Below are positions 18,117-28,381 of a DNA stretch of 64,000 bases, piece after piece. The DNA is from Spirochaetaceae bacterium (GTDB lineage: Bacteria > Spirochaetota > Spirochaetia > Treponematales > Rectinemataceae). The position numbers and the translations under genes are program-made. Positions within the stretch are counted from its first letter, which is position 1. Every line of letters starts with the position of its first letter. The notes beneath the pieces are model-generated. The model was given only the letters and a program-made list of their open reading frames with translations. It was not told where the DNA came from and made no database searches. The stretch lies in the NCBI GenBank assembly GCA_025358255.1, contig JANYKC010000060.1, positions 1 to 64,000 on the forward strand, in the 5' to 3' direction.

Positions 18117-18710
18117 TTAGAAGGGCAACCTGTCGAGGAGGCCCACGATAAGGCCCACAAGTGATCCGCCGGCCACCCTGACGAGGATGAGCACGACGAA
18201 GCCCGTAACGAGGCTCTGCAGGTAATGTACGATCCTATTCCTGTAAAACAGGCGGTTTATCCTGAAAAGAAGGGGATTCAGCATTGAATCCACGAGCATC
18301 CAAAGGGGATGGAGGCTGTTCCAATGGGCAGCCGCCACGATGATCCGGACAAGGATGATCACGGCGAAAAAGGAGATTACAAAGCCGATGGCCGACCAGA
18401 AGGCCGCCAGAAGCAGGCCGAGGACGAGGCCCAAGGTGATGATGCCGGTGCTGGCCAGGGTCATGAGGGCGGAGTTGAGGACGGTGAGGACGGCGAGGGC
18501 CGCTATGGGCGAGAAGTCGAAACCGCCCGACCGGAGAAAGGGAATCCTGGAAAAAAGGCGGAGGTAGGGGTCGGTCGCTTTCCTGAGGACTACACCGGCC
18601 CGCCCCAAGTCCGCGGCAGGCAACCAGGTCGAAAGGACCCTGAGGAAGCAGAGGACCATATAGACAGTCGCGACCGCGCCCAGCACGCGCGCTATGTTGG
18701 ACAGCACCAT
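18117..18710 (-). CDS. YggT family membrane protein
   Basis: Hydrophobic protein with duplicated YggT-like modules, e.g. FRINRLFYRNRIVHYLQSLVTGFVVLILVRVAGG. Confidence 0.75.
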   Translation of the reverse strand: MVLSNIARVLGAVATVYMVLCFLRVLSTWLPAADLGRAGVVLRKATDPYLRLFSRIPFLRSGGFDFSPIAALAVLTVLNSALMTLASTGIITLGLVLGLLLAAFWSAIGFVISFFAVIILVRIIVAAAHWNSLHPLWMLVDSMLNPLLFRINRLFYRNRIVHYLQSLVTGFVVLILVRVAGGSLVGLIVGLLDRLPF

Positions 18711-18728
18711 GGTGGCTCTTTCCCCTTC

Positions 18729-20000
18729 CTATTTCAGTTTCTGCAGCTCTTCGATGTTCTTGAGCAACTCTTGGGTGCCCGCAAGGGCCTTCAGGCTTTC
18801 GATCGCGGGATCGAAACGCGGATCGAGCTTGAGCGCCTGCTGCCAGTCTGCCGCCGCTGCCGCCGAGTCGCCGCGGGCAAAGGCCTCGAGTCCGCTAATA
18901 TACAGGTTATCGACCTTTCTCGCAAGGTCCGCGCGCCCGAGGTCACCCAAGGAGAAGGAGGCTTCGACGGAAATCCGGTTGAGGACGGAGATCTGGGTGG
19001 TGAGGTCGAGGGTGTAGTTCACCGAGAGCCGGATGAGGTCGACCATGAAGGACGTGCCGATGGAAAACCGCGGCTTGCCGCGTTTCAGGAGGAAGCCCGC
19101 GTCCAATTTGAAGAAGTTGGTGAGGTTGCCCTCCACGCCGATAGCCCAGGTCAGGGCCTCCGATTGCGCGATGTCCACCAGGTTGACGGGCTGGGAGAGG
19201 TCGAAGGAGAAGACGAAGGGCCGGATCGGCGAGTAGGCAAGGCCGGCCGAAATGATGGTCGGGAGGGGCTCATCGATGACCTTGGGGCCAAGGTTCTTGA
19301 TCGCGAGGCCCACGCTGAAGTTCTTGCTCCGGGAGGAGTAGAATTTGAGGAAATTGAAACGGACGAGGGAGCCTAAGTCCACCATGATCGCGCCTGCGGA
19401 GTTGCCCACGGCCAGGGGGCTGCCCACGGAGTCGACGATCCCCGAAGGCATCGAGCGGTAGGCTCCCTTGAGACTTGCGCCGAGGCAAAGACCCGCGAAG
19501 TTGTACCCCTGAAAAAAATTATACGATATGTTTACCCCGGCGATCGCTTCGGAGTAGAGGCCGGTGGAAACCTCGTTGCTCATGCTGTCGATCTGCTCGA
19601 AGGGGAGACGGAGCCATTTGCCCAGGAGGCCAAAGCCGAAGTTCCCTTTCCTGATCGTATAGACCGTGCCGTCTATCTGGGTGTCGGCTATCCAGTTGTT
19701 GTGATAGACGGCCAACTCGGTCTGGTCCAGTATGCTCGAGGCCGCCGGGTTGGACTCGAAATAGGAAGAATCGCGGGAGACGGCCGTGTAGGCCTGTCCC
19801 ATGCCCTCCGCGAGGCCTCCCATGGGGATGAGGAGGGATCGGAAAGCGGTGAGGCCGGCGTTGGGGTCTAGGTTGGGGGAGAAATACTGGGTCAGGAGGA
19901 GGTAGGAGTCGGGCAAGAGCTGCGCATGCCCCCCTGCCGAGGGAAGAAGGGCGAGGATGGCAAGGCAAAGGAGAGGAGCCCGCTTCATAAGCAGATTCAT
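18729..20000 (-). CDS. UPF0164-like outer membrane protein with C-terminal TPR
   Basis: Signal peptide; AFRSLLIPMGGLAEGMGQAYTAVSRDSSYFESNPAASS, a pattern seen in the spirochaete UPF0164/PorV-like family. Confidence 0.75.
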   Translation of the reverse strand: MNLLMKRAPLLCLAILALLPSAGGHAQLLPDSYLLLTQYFSPNLDPNAGLTAFRSLLIPMGGLAEGMGQAYTAVSRDSSYFESNPAASSILDQTELAVYHNNWIADTQIDGTVYTIRKGNFGFGLLGKWLRLPFEQIDSMSNEVSTGLYSEAIAGVNISYNFFQGYNFAGLCLGASLKGAYRSMPSGIVDSVGSPLAVGNSAGAIMVDLGSLVRFNFLKFYSSRSKNFSVGLAIKNLGPKVIDEPLPTIISAGLAYSPIRPFVFSFDLSQPVNLVDIAQSEALTWAIGVEGNLTNFFKLDAGFLLKRGKPRFSIGTSFMVDLIRLSVNYTLDLTTQISVLNRISVEASFSLGDLGRADLARKVDNLYISGLEAFARGDSAAAAADWQQALKLDPRFDPAIESLKALAGTQELLKNIEELQKLK

Positions 20001-20144
20001 TATACCCTCCTACCCCTCATAATTCTACTCGGCGCGTTCTTCCTTCAATTGAAGGAATTACCGACCGAAAATAAAACGTGGAACTCCGCCCGCTGCAGGC
20101 GCTCGGGGTATATTTAGCCCGGAAAGGTGTATTTCCCAGCCTTG

Positions 20145-23100
20145 ATGTATTCGTTCCCACCCAGGCGCGGCCCCGCGCGCCTTTTCCGGAAGGCCCTGCG
20201 TGCCTTCGCCCTCCTCGCGCTTTCTGCCACCTTCCTGGTGGCCATGCCCCCGGCATACGCGCAAAGCGGCAAGCAGGACCCCATAAAAGAGGCTGACCGG
20301 CTCATCCAGGCCAAGGATTTCAACGGCGCCGTCCTCTTCCTCTCCGACTTCATCAAGAAGTACCCCGATCGCTTCGACGAGGCCCAGAACCGGCTCAAGG
20401 TCATCGTGGCGGCGCGCGAGGCCTACAACAAGGTCGCCACCGAGCTCCTCTGGGTCCTCAAGAACGAACCGGAAAACGAGGCAAGGAAACTCGACCTCAT
20501 CCAGAAACTCGGGGACATCGGCGGAACGCCCAACGCCGAAATGAAGAACTTCATCACCACGGTCAAGACCGCTTCCCAGTTTGTCTACTACGCCAAGCAG
20601 CTGAACGACATCTTCGCGGTCGGCCGCGCCTATATCGACCAAGGCAGGTTCGCCGAAGCGGCCACGAACTACGCGACGGGCTTCACCCTCTACCGGCAGG
20701 AATTCGACGAAGGTCCCTACAGCGACATCACCAAGAAGTCCGTCGCCACCATGGTCGACCGCATCAATGCAGAAACCGCCTATTTCGCCTCCTCGCAGGC
20801 GAGCCTGACCCAGGCCGTGGCCGCCTTCCGCGCCGCGCTAGCCGCAGGAAGCCCGGAGGACACGGTGGCGGCCTGGCCGGCGGCAAAGGCAGCCCTCGAG
20901 GACAGGGCCAGGCGCAGGGACGCCGTGGTCCAGGCGGGACGCGCCATGGCCCTCCAGTTCGAGGCCATCAAGCGCCAGGACAAGACATCGACGGACTCCT
21001 CCTTCCTCCCCTTCGCCACGCGCTTCACCACGGGAAACAGCTCAGCCACCCTGCCGGAAGGCATTGTCGGCGCCATGGATACCCAGTGGGTCGGCCTCAT
21101 GGGCGGATTGGAGACGGCCTTCACAAAGCAGCTGGAAGTCCTGTATGCCCAAGCCGAGGCATCCTACGACAAGGGGAACTGGGAAGAGGCGACCCTCAAC
21201 TTCAGCGACACCCTGGCCTACGCCGAGCCCGGCATGGCCGCCCTGGCGCTGTGGAGCCTTGTCGCCGTCACCGAGATGCTCCCGGCAGTCAGCGCCTATG
21301 GCAAGTCAATCCTTCAAGCCAAGCCCCTCCTCTACGAGCGCGCCCGCCAGCTGGCCCTGAGCGCCGGCTCCGAGGCCAACCTGGCCCGCCTGGCGCTGGC
21401 CGAAGCGGGAACCCTGGCCTCTGCCAAGGGCCTCGTCGCTTCCCTTACCAGCGCGAGCGACCTTGCCACCACCCTGGCGAACCTCGCAGGATCCCGGAAA
21501 CAGGTCCAGGACATTGCCGCCTCGATCACGGCGGAAGCCAAGGCCGCGACCGCGGTCGGAGCCGAGCTGGCGCGCTGGAAGGACCAGGGCATGGAGGCCG
21601 CGGACGCCGCCCGCACCCAGCAATCCTGGCTGGCCCGCCTTGACCAGGCAGGCGCCAAGACCATGGCGGACGAAGTCGCCATCGTGAACCTCGCCCTGGG
21701 TTTCGAATACGGCAGGCTTGAGGCCGAGCAGCGCCTTCGGAGCGCCGAGCTCGACCAGGGCACGCTCCTCCTGGACGGCGTCACCGAGGCCAACGGCTCG
21801 GGCACGGTCGCCAAATACCCGAGCAAGGGCATCCCGGCCTTCACCGCGCAAGCCCAGACCCTGTCCGCGTTCAAGCTCCGATTGGGCGACTACCTTGGCC
21901 GCATCGGCAGGGAGAGCGCCTTGGTGACGGCCGATACCGGCGTCCAGTCCTGGGCTGCCAAGGTCCGCGACCTCGTCGCAAAGACCGAAGCCCTCGAGAC
22001 AGAGCGCGTCGCCCTCCTGGCCCGGGCCAGGGAGCAGAAGCGGCAGGCGGACTCGGCCAAGACGGAAGCGGACCTGCGGATGCAGCAAGCCAGGACGGCG
22101 CTCACCATAGAGGACTTCGAGACCGCGCAGAGCCGGCTCGACATGGCGAAAAGCAAGTATATCGCCTCGCTCTCCTTCGAGGCGAACGGGGACCTCGAAG
22201 CCTCTTCCGACGCAGCGACCGACAAACTTGGCAAGGACATCGTGGCCGCGCTGGACGCCAAAGTCGTCCGGGATGTGCGCGCCCTGGTCACGACGGGCAA
22301 GACGGCCTACTTCCAGGGAACCTTCACGAAGGCGGAGGATGCCCTCCTCCAGGCGAAAGCGCGCTGGAAGACGACCCGCGGCAATGATCCGAACCCGGAA
22401 GTCGAATACTTCCTCCGCCTGGCCCAGGCGGCACTCTCGGTCAACACCGGCCGAGCCATCGCCCCCACCGCTCCCCTCTACGCCGAGATGAGCCAGCTCC
22501 TTTCCCTGGCCCGCAACGACTATGAAAAGGGCCGGCTGAACCTGACCTTGGGGAAGCGGAGCGACGCCACTGCTTCCCTCGCCTCGGCCCGGGAAAGGAT
22601 CAACCAGGTCAAGGTCATATTCCCCTTGAACCAGGAGGCGGGAGTCCTCTCCCTGCGCATCGACCAGCTCCAGGACCCCGCCGCCTTCAGGCAGCAGTTC
22701 GCCTCGAAGTTCGCGGAGGCCAGGGCCGGCCTCAAGTCGGTGACGAACGAGATCTACGCCAACCTCCAGGACCTGTCCAAGATCGATCCCAATTACGCCG
22801 GCCTGAAGGACGCCATCTACCAGGCCGAGATCGGCCTCGGGATCAGGCTCCCGCCACCCGACCCGGCCAAGGCCCGGCGCGCGAACGACCTCGTGGCGGC
22901 GGCCAGGACGATCGTCGACTCCGGCGACACGGGGCGCTTCTCCATAGCCCTCGACCAGATCAACGAGGCCATCCAGCTGGACCCGAACAACGACCGCGCC
23001 GCCGCGATCAAGGACCGCATCCTCACCTTCCAGGGCGGCACCGCCCAGATCGTCCTCTCGAGCGCCTCCGAGGAGCAGTACCGCCTCGCGGTCCAGCAGT

Positions 23101-23219
23101 TCCAGAACGGCGACTACCTCCAGGCCAACGCCATCGTGGCGCGCCTCCTCCAGGACCCCAAGAACGCGAAGTCCCAGAAGGTCATCGACCTATCCAAGAA
23201 AATCAAGGCCAGGCTATGA
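20145..23219 (+). CDS. Large exported TPR-repeat protein
   Basis: Signal peptide, repeated TPR-like helices (IKEADRLIQAKDFNGAVLFLSDFIKKYPDRFDEAQNRL...). Confidence 0.7.
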   Translation: MYSFPPRRGPARLFRKALRAFALLALSATFLVAMPPAYAQSGKQDPIKEADRLIQAKDFNGAVLFLSDFIKKYPDRFDEAQNRLKVIVAAREAYNKVATELLWVLKNEPENEARKLDLIQKLGDIGGTPNAEMKNFITTVKTASQFVYYAKQLNDIFAVGRAYIDQGRFAEAATNYATGFTLYRQEFDEGPYSDITKKSVATMVDRINAETAYFASSQASLTQAVAAFRAALAAGSPEDTVAAWPAAKAALEDRARRRDAVVQAGRAMALQFEAIKRQDKTSTDSSFLPFATRFTTGNSSATLPEGIVGAMDTQWVGLMGGLETAFTKQLEVLYAQAEASYDKGNWEEATLNFSDTLAYAEPGMAALALWSLVAVTEMLPAVSAYGKSILQAKPLLYERARQLALSAGSEANLARLALAEAGTLASAKGLVASLTSASDLATTLANLAGSRKQVQDIAASITAEAKAATAVGAELARWKDQGMEAADAARTQQSWLARLDQAGAKTMADEVAIVNLALGFEYGRLEAEQRLRSAELDQGTLLLDGVTEANGSGTVAKYPSKGIPAFTAQAQTLSAFKLRLGDYLGRIGRESALVTADTGVQSWAAKVRDLVAKTEALETERVALLARAREQKRQADSAKTEADLRMQQARTALTIEDFETAQSRLDMAKSKYIASLSFEANGDLEASSDAATDKLGKDIVAALDAKVVRDVRALVTTGKTAYFQGTFTKAEDALLQAKARWKTTRGNDPNPEVEYFLRLAQAALSVNTGRAIAPTAPLYAEMSQLLSLARNDYEKGRLNLTLGKRSDATASLASARERINQVKVIFPLNQEAGVLSLRIDQLQDPAAFRQQFASKFAEARAGLKSVTNEIYANLQDLSKIDPNYAGLKDAIYQAEIGLGIRLPPPDPAKARRANDLVAAARTIVDSGDTGRFSIALDQINEAIQLDPNNDRAAAIKDRILTFQGGTAQIVLSSASEEQYRLAVQQFQNGDYLQANAIVARLLQDPKNAKSQKVIDLSKKIKARL

Positions 23220-26200
23220 TGGGGGACAACGGGGGCCATGGCGGAACGATGCGAAGGGCTGCGCGATACGCGACACTCATAATTCCCATCATCATCCTCG
23301 CCCTTGCGCCATCGCTTCGGGCGGCGGCCCAGGACCTCTACTGGGAGACCTCCCGTTCCCTGGCCGAGGGCCAGGGCCGCTTCCCTTCCCTCCTCCAGCT
23401 CAAGTCCGACATCCTGGCCATCTGGCAGGAGTCGGAGACCGTGGGCAGCTCCTCCACCGGCGACACCGGCAACGCATGGCTTTCCTTGGCGCGCTTCTCA
23501 GGCGGCCGCTGGGAGATCGGCAGGCGCTTCGCCGGACCCTACAGCTTCCGCGGCGCCGAACCCCTCCTCTTCTCGGCGACGTCCGAAGGCGACGAGGTGG
23601 CCATCGCGGCCTCGTCGGGCGACGGGCAGATAGAGGTGCTGGTCTCCAAGGACGGAGGCAGGAAATTCGAGACCGCGGCCCGGCAGGCCCCGGGCGCGGC
23701 CGCCGTTGCCCCGCGGATATTCCGCTCCGCCCAGGGCGGCTACCTCCTTTTCGTCACCCAGGGCTCGGCGGAGACCCTTAACCTTTCCTACTCGACGAGC
23801 GCGGACGGCCTCCAATGGAAGGCCTTCCTGCCCTTCATTGGCAGCGACGAGCCCCTGAGCCTCAACTTCCTCCCCACCGCCGCGCACCTGGGCGAGGCCC
23901 GCCCTGGAGGGAATGCGGTGAAGCGGGACGTGGTCGTCTTCCAGTCCCTCCTTGCCTCGTCCCGCCCAACATTCCAGCTCTACGCGAAGACCTCGGCCGA
24001 CGGCGGCCTCACCTGGACCAAGGCCCAAAGGATCACTACCTTCCAGGATCCCGTGCAGCGGGACATTGGCTCGGCGGACAATTTCGACAACCAGAGGCCC
24101 TGGCTTTCGGCAGCCGCAGGCAAGCTCTGGCTATCCTGGGAACGCCGCCCCCTGGGCAGCCAGGCCCAGATCTATGCCGCGCCGATCTCGTCCTTTGCGC
24201 CTGCGGCAGGCGCCGCTGGCGCTGCAGGCGCAACTGGCACCGCAGGCGCAACTGGCACCGCAGGCGCAACTGGCGCCGCCGGCGCAACTGGCACCGCAGG
24301 CGCAACTGGCACCGCAGGCGTGGCGATCTCCCCCCTCGATGTGGAAATGGTCTCGTCTGGCTCCGGCCTGTGCAGCGCTCCGCAGGTTTTCGAATCCGGC
24401 GGGCTTCCGGCCATCACCTGGTTCGACAACCGCCGGGGTGGAAACCGCGTCTACCTTGCCATCCGCCGTGGGCTGGACTGGGCGGAATCCGACCTCTCAG
24501 GCTCCCGCGCCGAGGCTTCCTTCGGCAGGGGCGCCATGGCGGCCGGCAGGGCCTATGCCGTCTGGCAATCGAACCAGGGCGGACGCGACCACATCGTCGT
24601 CCTCGAGCCCGATACCACTGTCTCTCCGCCCGTCCTCGCGGCCCTCGACTTCACGCCCGGAAAGCGAAGCCGACAGGACACGGCCACGGTCCGCGTGGAC
24701 ATGCCCTCCGACTCCTCGGGCATCGAGGGCTGGTCCTGGCTGTGGAGCCGCGATCCCGCCGCGCGGCCACCCAAGACCCTCATGGCCCAGCCAAGCCTGC
24801 GCAGCCTCCAGCAAAAGGCCGATGCCGACGGCGCCTGGTACCTGGCCGCTTCCACCCTCGATTTTGCGGGCAATTGGTCGGAACCTTCGCGCATCCGCTT
24901 CGAGCGCGACCGGACTCCTCCGCCGCCGCCCCTCATCGCCCAGGGAAGCCTCGACGCGGAAGGCTTCCTCCCGGCGAGCAGTTTCAGCATCGACTGGACA
25001 GTCCCGGACAACGCCGACGGCAGCCCCGTGGACGATGTGGCGGGCTACACCTGGCAGCTGACCTTCGTGGACGGCCTGCGCAAAGGCAGGCCGGCGCCGG
25101 CCATGCCCCCCGTCACGAACCCACCGCCGGCGATCCTCGGCACCGGGCCCTCGGTCTCCTTCCGCAACGTGGACGACGGATACTACGTCTTCACGGTGGC
25201 CGCGATCGACTCCACCGGCAATATAGGAAAGCCCACGGCCGTCCTCCTCGGGTCCAACAAGTACATACCCTACACGACCGTCACCTATGCTGATTCCACC
25301 CGTGACGACTTTGGCCGCACGAGCGTACGGATCGCCGGACGCGGCTTCACCGCCGAGGGCGAGGTCGAGCGCATCGTCCTGGACCGGAACGGCCGCGAGC
25401 CCTACGACCTGGACAGGACAAGGGCCGCTGGGGAATTCCGCATCCTCTCGGACCGGGAAGTGGACGGGCTCGCCTTCGAGGACTTGCCGGCGGGCGATTA
25501 CCGCATCGGCATATTCCACCCGAAGCGTGGCTGGTACTGGACTGGCCCGAACCTCGCCATCGATGTCTCGGGAACCCTCAAGTTCGGCGGCGTGGCGGAA
25601 GCCTACACGCCGTCCTGGACCCTCGCTGCGACAAAACTCCATCGTTATTCGATCTACGACGCCATAGTCCTCTTCGCCGTCCTTTTCGCGGGGCTCGGCC
25701 TCGTGCTCGCGGGCAGGCAGGCATTCGCCGCCTTCCGCGACATGGCGGCGATACGTCTCGAAGTCCTCGCCCTCGTCTCAGGAGGTCCCATGCCGGCGGA
25801 AGAAAAAGCCAAGAAGGCCCGCAGCCTAAAGCGGCGCGGAATGGGCCTGCGGGCGAAGTTCACCCTCACGATCACGAGCCTGGTCGTCTTCGTGGTCATC
25901 CTCGTCTCGGTGCCCCTGGGTGTGTTCATGACAGGGTCCGAGTCCTCCACCCTCGCGAACGGCTTGCGGCAGAGGGCCTATGTCCTCCTCGAAAGCGTGG
26001 CCCAGGGCGGACGATCCTACCTGCCCTCGCAGGACCTCCTCCAGCTCGGCTTCCTGCCCCAGCAAGCCCTGGCCATGGACGACGCGGTCTATATCACCGT
26101 CACCGGCTACGGCGCGGACTCCACCACCTACGCCGACGTGGTCTGGGCCACCAATGATCCCGACATCCTCAAGAAGATAGACAGCCCCACCCTCCAGCCC

Positions 26201-27991
26201 GGCATCTCGAGGCTCAAGGACGACCTGGCCGAAAGACTGCCGGCCGCGATGAGCGACATCAATGCCCACGCCACGGTCGATGTCGGGGATGTGGCCAAGG
26301 CCCTCGCCGCCCTGAGCCAGGAAGGCCAGACCCTCGCCACTCGGCTCGACGCCGCATCCCAGCGCCGCCTGACCGAGATAGGCTCGACGAGCAGGAGCTA
26401 CGAGAAGACGATATCCGAGAAGCTCTTCGTCCTGGCCAACGAGTCCATCGGCTCCTTCCCGGCCTTCGACCCCGCCTTGGCCGCGGCCAAGAAGGGGCAT
26501 TACCTCTTCTACAAGCCCATCCTCTACCGCCGCGGCCAGGATGGCCTTTATTACCGTGGCATGGTGCGCCTCGATGTCAGCACCGAGAAGATCGTGGCGA
26601 GCGTCCAGTCCGAGACCGCCAAGCTCGTGCGCACGGCCCTCATCATCGCTGCTGCCGCCCTCGTCCTCGGCTTCGCGGGAGCCCTCCTCCTCTCGTCGAT
26701 CATCGTCGTCCCGATACGGAAACTCGTGAAGCACATCGAGACCATACGCGACGAGACGGACAAGGAGAAGCTCGAAGACTTCGCCCTCGAGCTCAACTCG
26801 CGGGACGAGATCTATACCCTGGCCGACACGGTCAACCAGATGACCTCCGGGCTGGCCAAGGCAGCCAAGGCCAGCAAGGAGCTCCTCGTCGGCAAGGGCA
26901 TCCAGAAGATGTTCATCCCCCTCGATGCCGTCCCAGGCGCCGGCGCGAACGCCAAGCTCTCCACGGGGCACAAGGACGAGAAGGACTTCGAGTTCTTCGG
27001 CTACTACGAAGGCGCGGACGAGGTCTCCGGCGACTACTGGGACTTCCATTCCATCAATGAGCGCTACCATTACTTCATAAAGTGCGACGTCTCCGGACAC
27101 GGCGTCTCGGCGGCCCTCATCATGGTCCAGGTGGCGACCATGGTGATCAACTACTTCAACGGCTGGAAGATCGTCATGCCCAAGAAGATCGATCTCACGG
27201 ACCTCGCCTACAAGATCAACGACTTCCTCTACGACAGGCAGTTCAAGGGAAGGTTCGCGGCCTTCACCCTCGGGATATGGGACTCGGTGCAGGGCCTCGC
27301 CTATCTCACCCATGCCGGCGACAAGACCCTCCACGTCTGGATCGAGAGGGATGGAAGGCTGGTGGAGGAGACGCTGAACGAATCCCCGGCGGCCGGCCCC
27401 CTGGACAGTTTCATGATCCAGATGAAGAAAGAGGCCGCCTTCAGCCAGGTGACGCGGCAGCTCGATAAAGGCGACATCCTCTTCCTCTACACGGACGGCA
27501 TCGACGAGGCGAACCACCATTTCCACGACGCGGAGGGCAACACCATCGGCGGGGACTCGGACAGGGAGGATTTCGGCTATCCAAGGATCTGCGCCATCCT
27601 CGAGGCCCTCCATGAGAAGAAGGTTTTCCACCTTGACAGGGTGCAGATCCCCGACGAGTCCCTGACCTTCGACTTCAGCCATGCCGAGGACAGCCTCGAG
27701 GAAAAGATCCTGGCCCTCGTGGCCGTGGAGAAGGTCTTCCGCATGTACCGCGCCTCCACGGCGACAAAGAGCGACTTCATCGTGGTGGACGGGAAGGTGG
27801 ACGAGTTCCTGCGGAAGAAGAAGTACTTCGACCAGGTCAGGCTTTTCCTCGGCGCGGACGACGCGGAGGGCAACAACCCCAATGTGGAACCGGAGGACAG
27901 CGCCCAGAATCCGGGCTACGTCATCTACAAGGGAATCCGCGAGGATCCCCAGGATGACGACCTCACCTTCCTCGGCATCAGGCGGAAGTAG
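23216..27991 (+). CDS. Giant sensor: BNR-like exported region, TM/HAMP, SpoIIE (PP2C) phosphatase
   Basis: Signal peptide and BNR-like SKDGGRKFE; TM segments, HAMP-like linker, then FEFFGYYEGADEVSGDYWDFHSINERYHYFIKCDVSGHGVSAALIMVQVATMV. Confidence 0.85.
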   Translation: MMGDNGGHGGTMRRAARYATLIIPIIILALAPSLRAAAQDLYWETSRSLAEGQGRFPSLLQLKSDILAIWQESETVGSSSTGDTGNAWLSLARFSGGRWEIGRRFAGPYSFRGAEPLLFSATSEGDEVAIAASSGDGQIEVLVSKDGGRKFETAARQAPGAAAVAPRIFRSAQGGYLLFVTQGSAETLNLSYSTSADGLQWKAFLPFIGSDEPLSLNFLPTAAHLGEARPGGNAVKRDVVVFQSLLASSRPTFQLYAKTSADGGLTWTKAQRITTFQDPVQRDIGSADNFDNQRPWLSAAAGKLWLSWERRPLGSQAQIYAAPISSFAPAAGAAGAAGATGTAGATGTAGATGAAGATGTAGATGTAGVAISPLDVEMVSSGSGLCSAPQVFESGGLPAITWFDNRRGGNRVYLAIRRGLDWAESDLSGSRAEASFGRGAMAAGRAYAVWQSNQGGRDHIVVLEPDTTVSPPVLAALDFTPGKRSRQDTATVRVDMPSDSSGIEGWSWLWSRDPAARPPKTLMAQPSLRSLQQKADADGAWYLAASTLDFAGNWSEPSRIRFERDRTPPPPPLIAQGSLDAEGFLPASSFSIDWTVPDNADGSPVDDVAGYTWQLTFVDGLRKGRPAPAMPPVTNPPPAILGTGPSVSFRNVDDGYYVFTVAAIDSTGNIGKPTAVLLGSNKYIPYTTVTYADSTRDDFGRTSVRIAGRGFTAEGEVERIVLDRNGREPYDLDRTRAAGEFRILSDREVDGLAFEDLPAGDYRIGIFHPKRGWYWTGPNLAIDVSGTLKFGGVAEAYTPSWTLAATKLHRYSIYDAIVLFAVLFAGLGLVLAGRQAFAAFRDMAAIRLEVLALVSGGPMPAEEKAKKARSLKRRGMGLRAKFTLTITSLVVFVVILVSVPLGVFMTGSESSTLANGLRQRAYVLLESVAQGGRSYLPSQDLLQLGFLPQQALAMDDAVYITVTGYGADSTTYADVVWATNDPDILKKIDSPTLQPGISRLKDDLAERLPAAMSDINAHATVDVGDVAKALAALSQEGQTLATRLDAASQRRLTEIGSTSRSYEKTISEKLFVLANESIGSFPAFDPALAAAKKGHYLFYKPILYRRGQDGLYYRGMVRLDVSTEKIVASVQSETAKLVRTALIIAAAALVLGFAGALLLSSIIVVPIRKLVKHIETIRDETDKEKLEDFALELNSRDEIYTLADTVNQMTSGLAKAAKASKELLVGKGIQKMFIPLDAVPGAGANAKLSTGHKDEKDFEFFGYYEGADEVSGDYWDFHSINERYHYFIKCDVSGHGVSAALIMVQVATMVINYFNGWKIVMPKKIDLTDLAYKINDFLYDRQFKGRFAAFTLGIWDSVQGLAYLTHAGDKTLHVWIERDGRLVEETLNESPAAGPLDSFMIQMKKEAAFSQVTRQLDKGDILFLYTDGIDEANHHFHDAEGNTIGGDSDREDFGYPRICAILEALHEKKVFHLDRVQIPDESLTFDFSHAEDSLEEKILALVAVEKVFRMYRASTATKSDFIVVDGKVDEFLRKKKYFDQVRLFLGADDAEGNNPNVEPEDSAQNPGYVIYKGIREDPQDDDLTFLGIRRK
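24224..24313 (+). repeat. 18-bp tandem repeat x5 (GCAGGCGCAACTGGCACC), encodes AGATGT
   Basis: Five consecutive units in the SpoIIE protein gene. Confidence 0.9.
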
Positions 27992-27997
27992 GACCGG

Positions 27998-28381
27998 CTA
28001 GAGATGATGGGGCTCCAGCTTGCCGTCCGGCCCCAGGTCGCTCGCCTTGCACAGTGAGTAGCCCTCCTCGCACATGGACATGACGAGGACGCTCGACCAG
28101 GCTGGGCGGTTGGCCGTCAGGAGCCGCTCGACCCGGGCCATAACCGAGGGATCGGCGCGGTCGGGGACGAGGAGCTCGACGTAGCCTTCGTCGTAGCAGG
28201 TCACTGAGATCCATCTCTTCCCAAGGACGACCTCACAGACATTGGCCGCGCCATCCAGGAGGCCTGCGTGCTCGCGGATCCAATCCTCATGGAAGCCCGG
28301 AACCGCCCAGACGGTCCCGTCCTCGGTGAGCCAGCTGGCGCCATGGATGAGGCTCCACGGGCGGATATCGGTGGCGGTCAT
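27998..28381 (-). CDS. Hypothetical protein
   Basis: MTATDIRPWSLIHGASWLTEDGTVWAVPGFHEDWIREH...; ATGA overlap with the upstream pseudouridine synthase gene. Confidence 0.65.
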   Translation of the reverse strand: MTATDIRPWSLIHGASWLTEDGTVWAVPGFHEDWIREHAGLLDGAANVCEVVLGKRWISVTCYDEGYVELLVPDRADPSVMARVERLLTANRPAWSSVLVMSMCEEGYSLCKASDLGPDGKLEPHHL

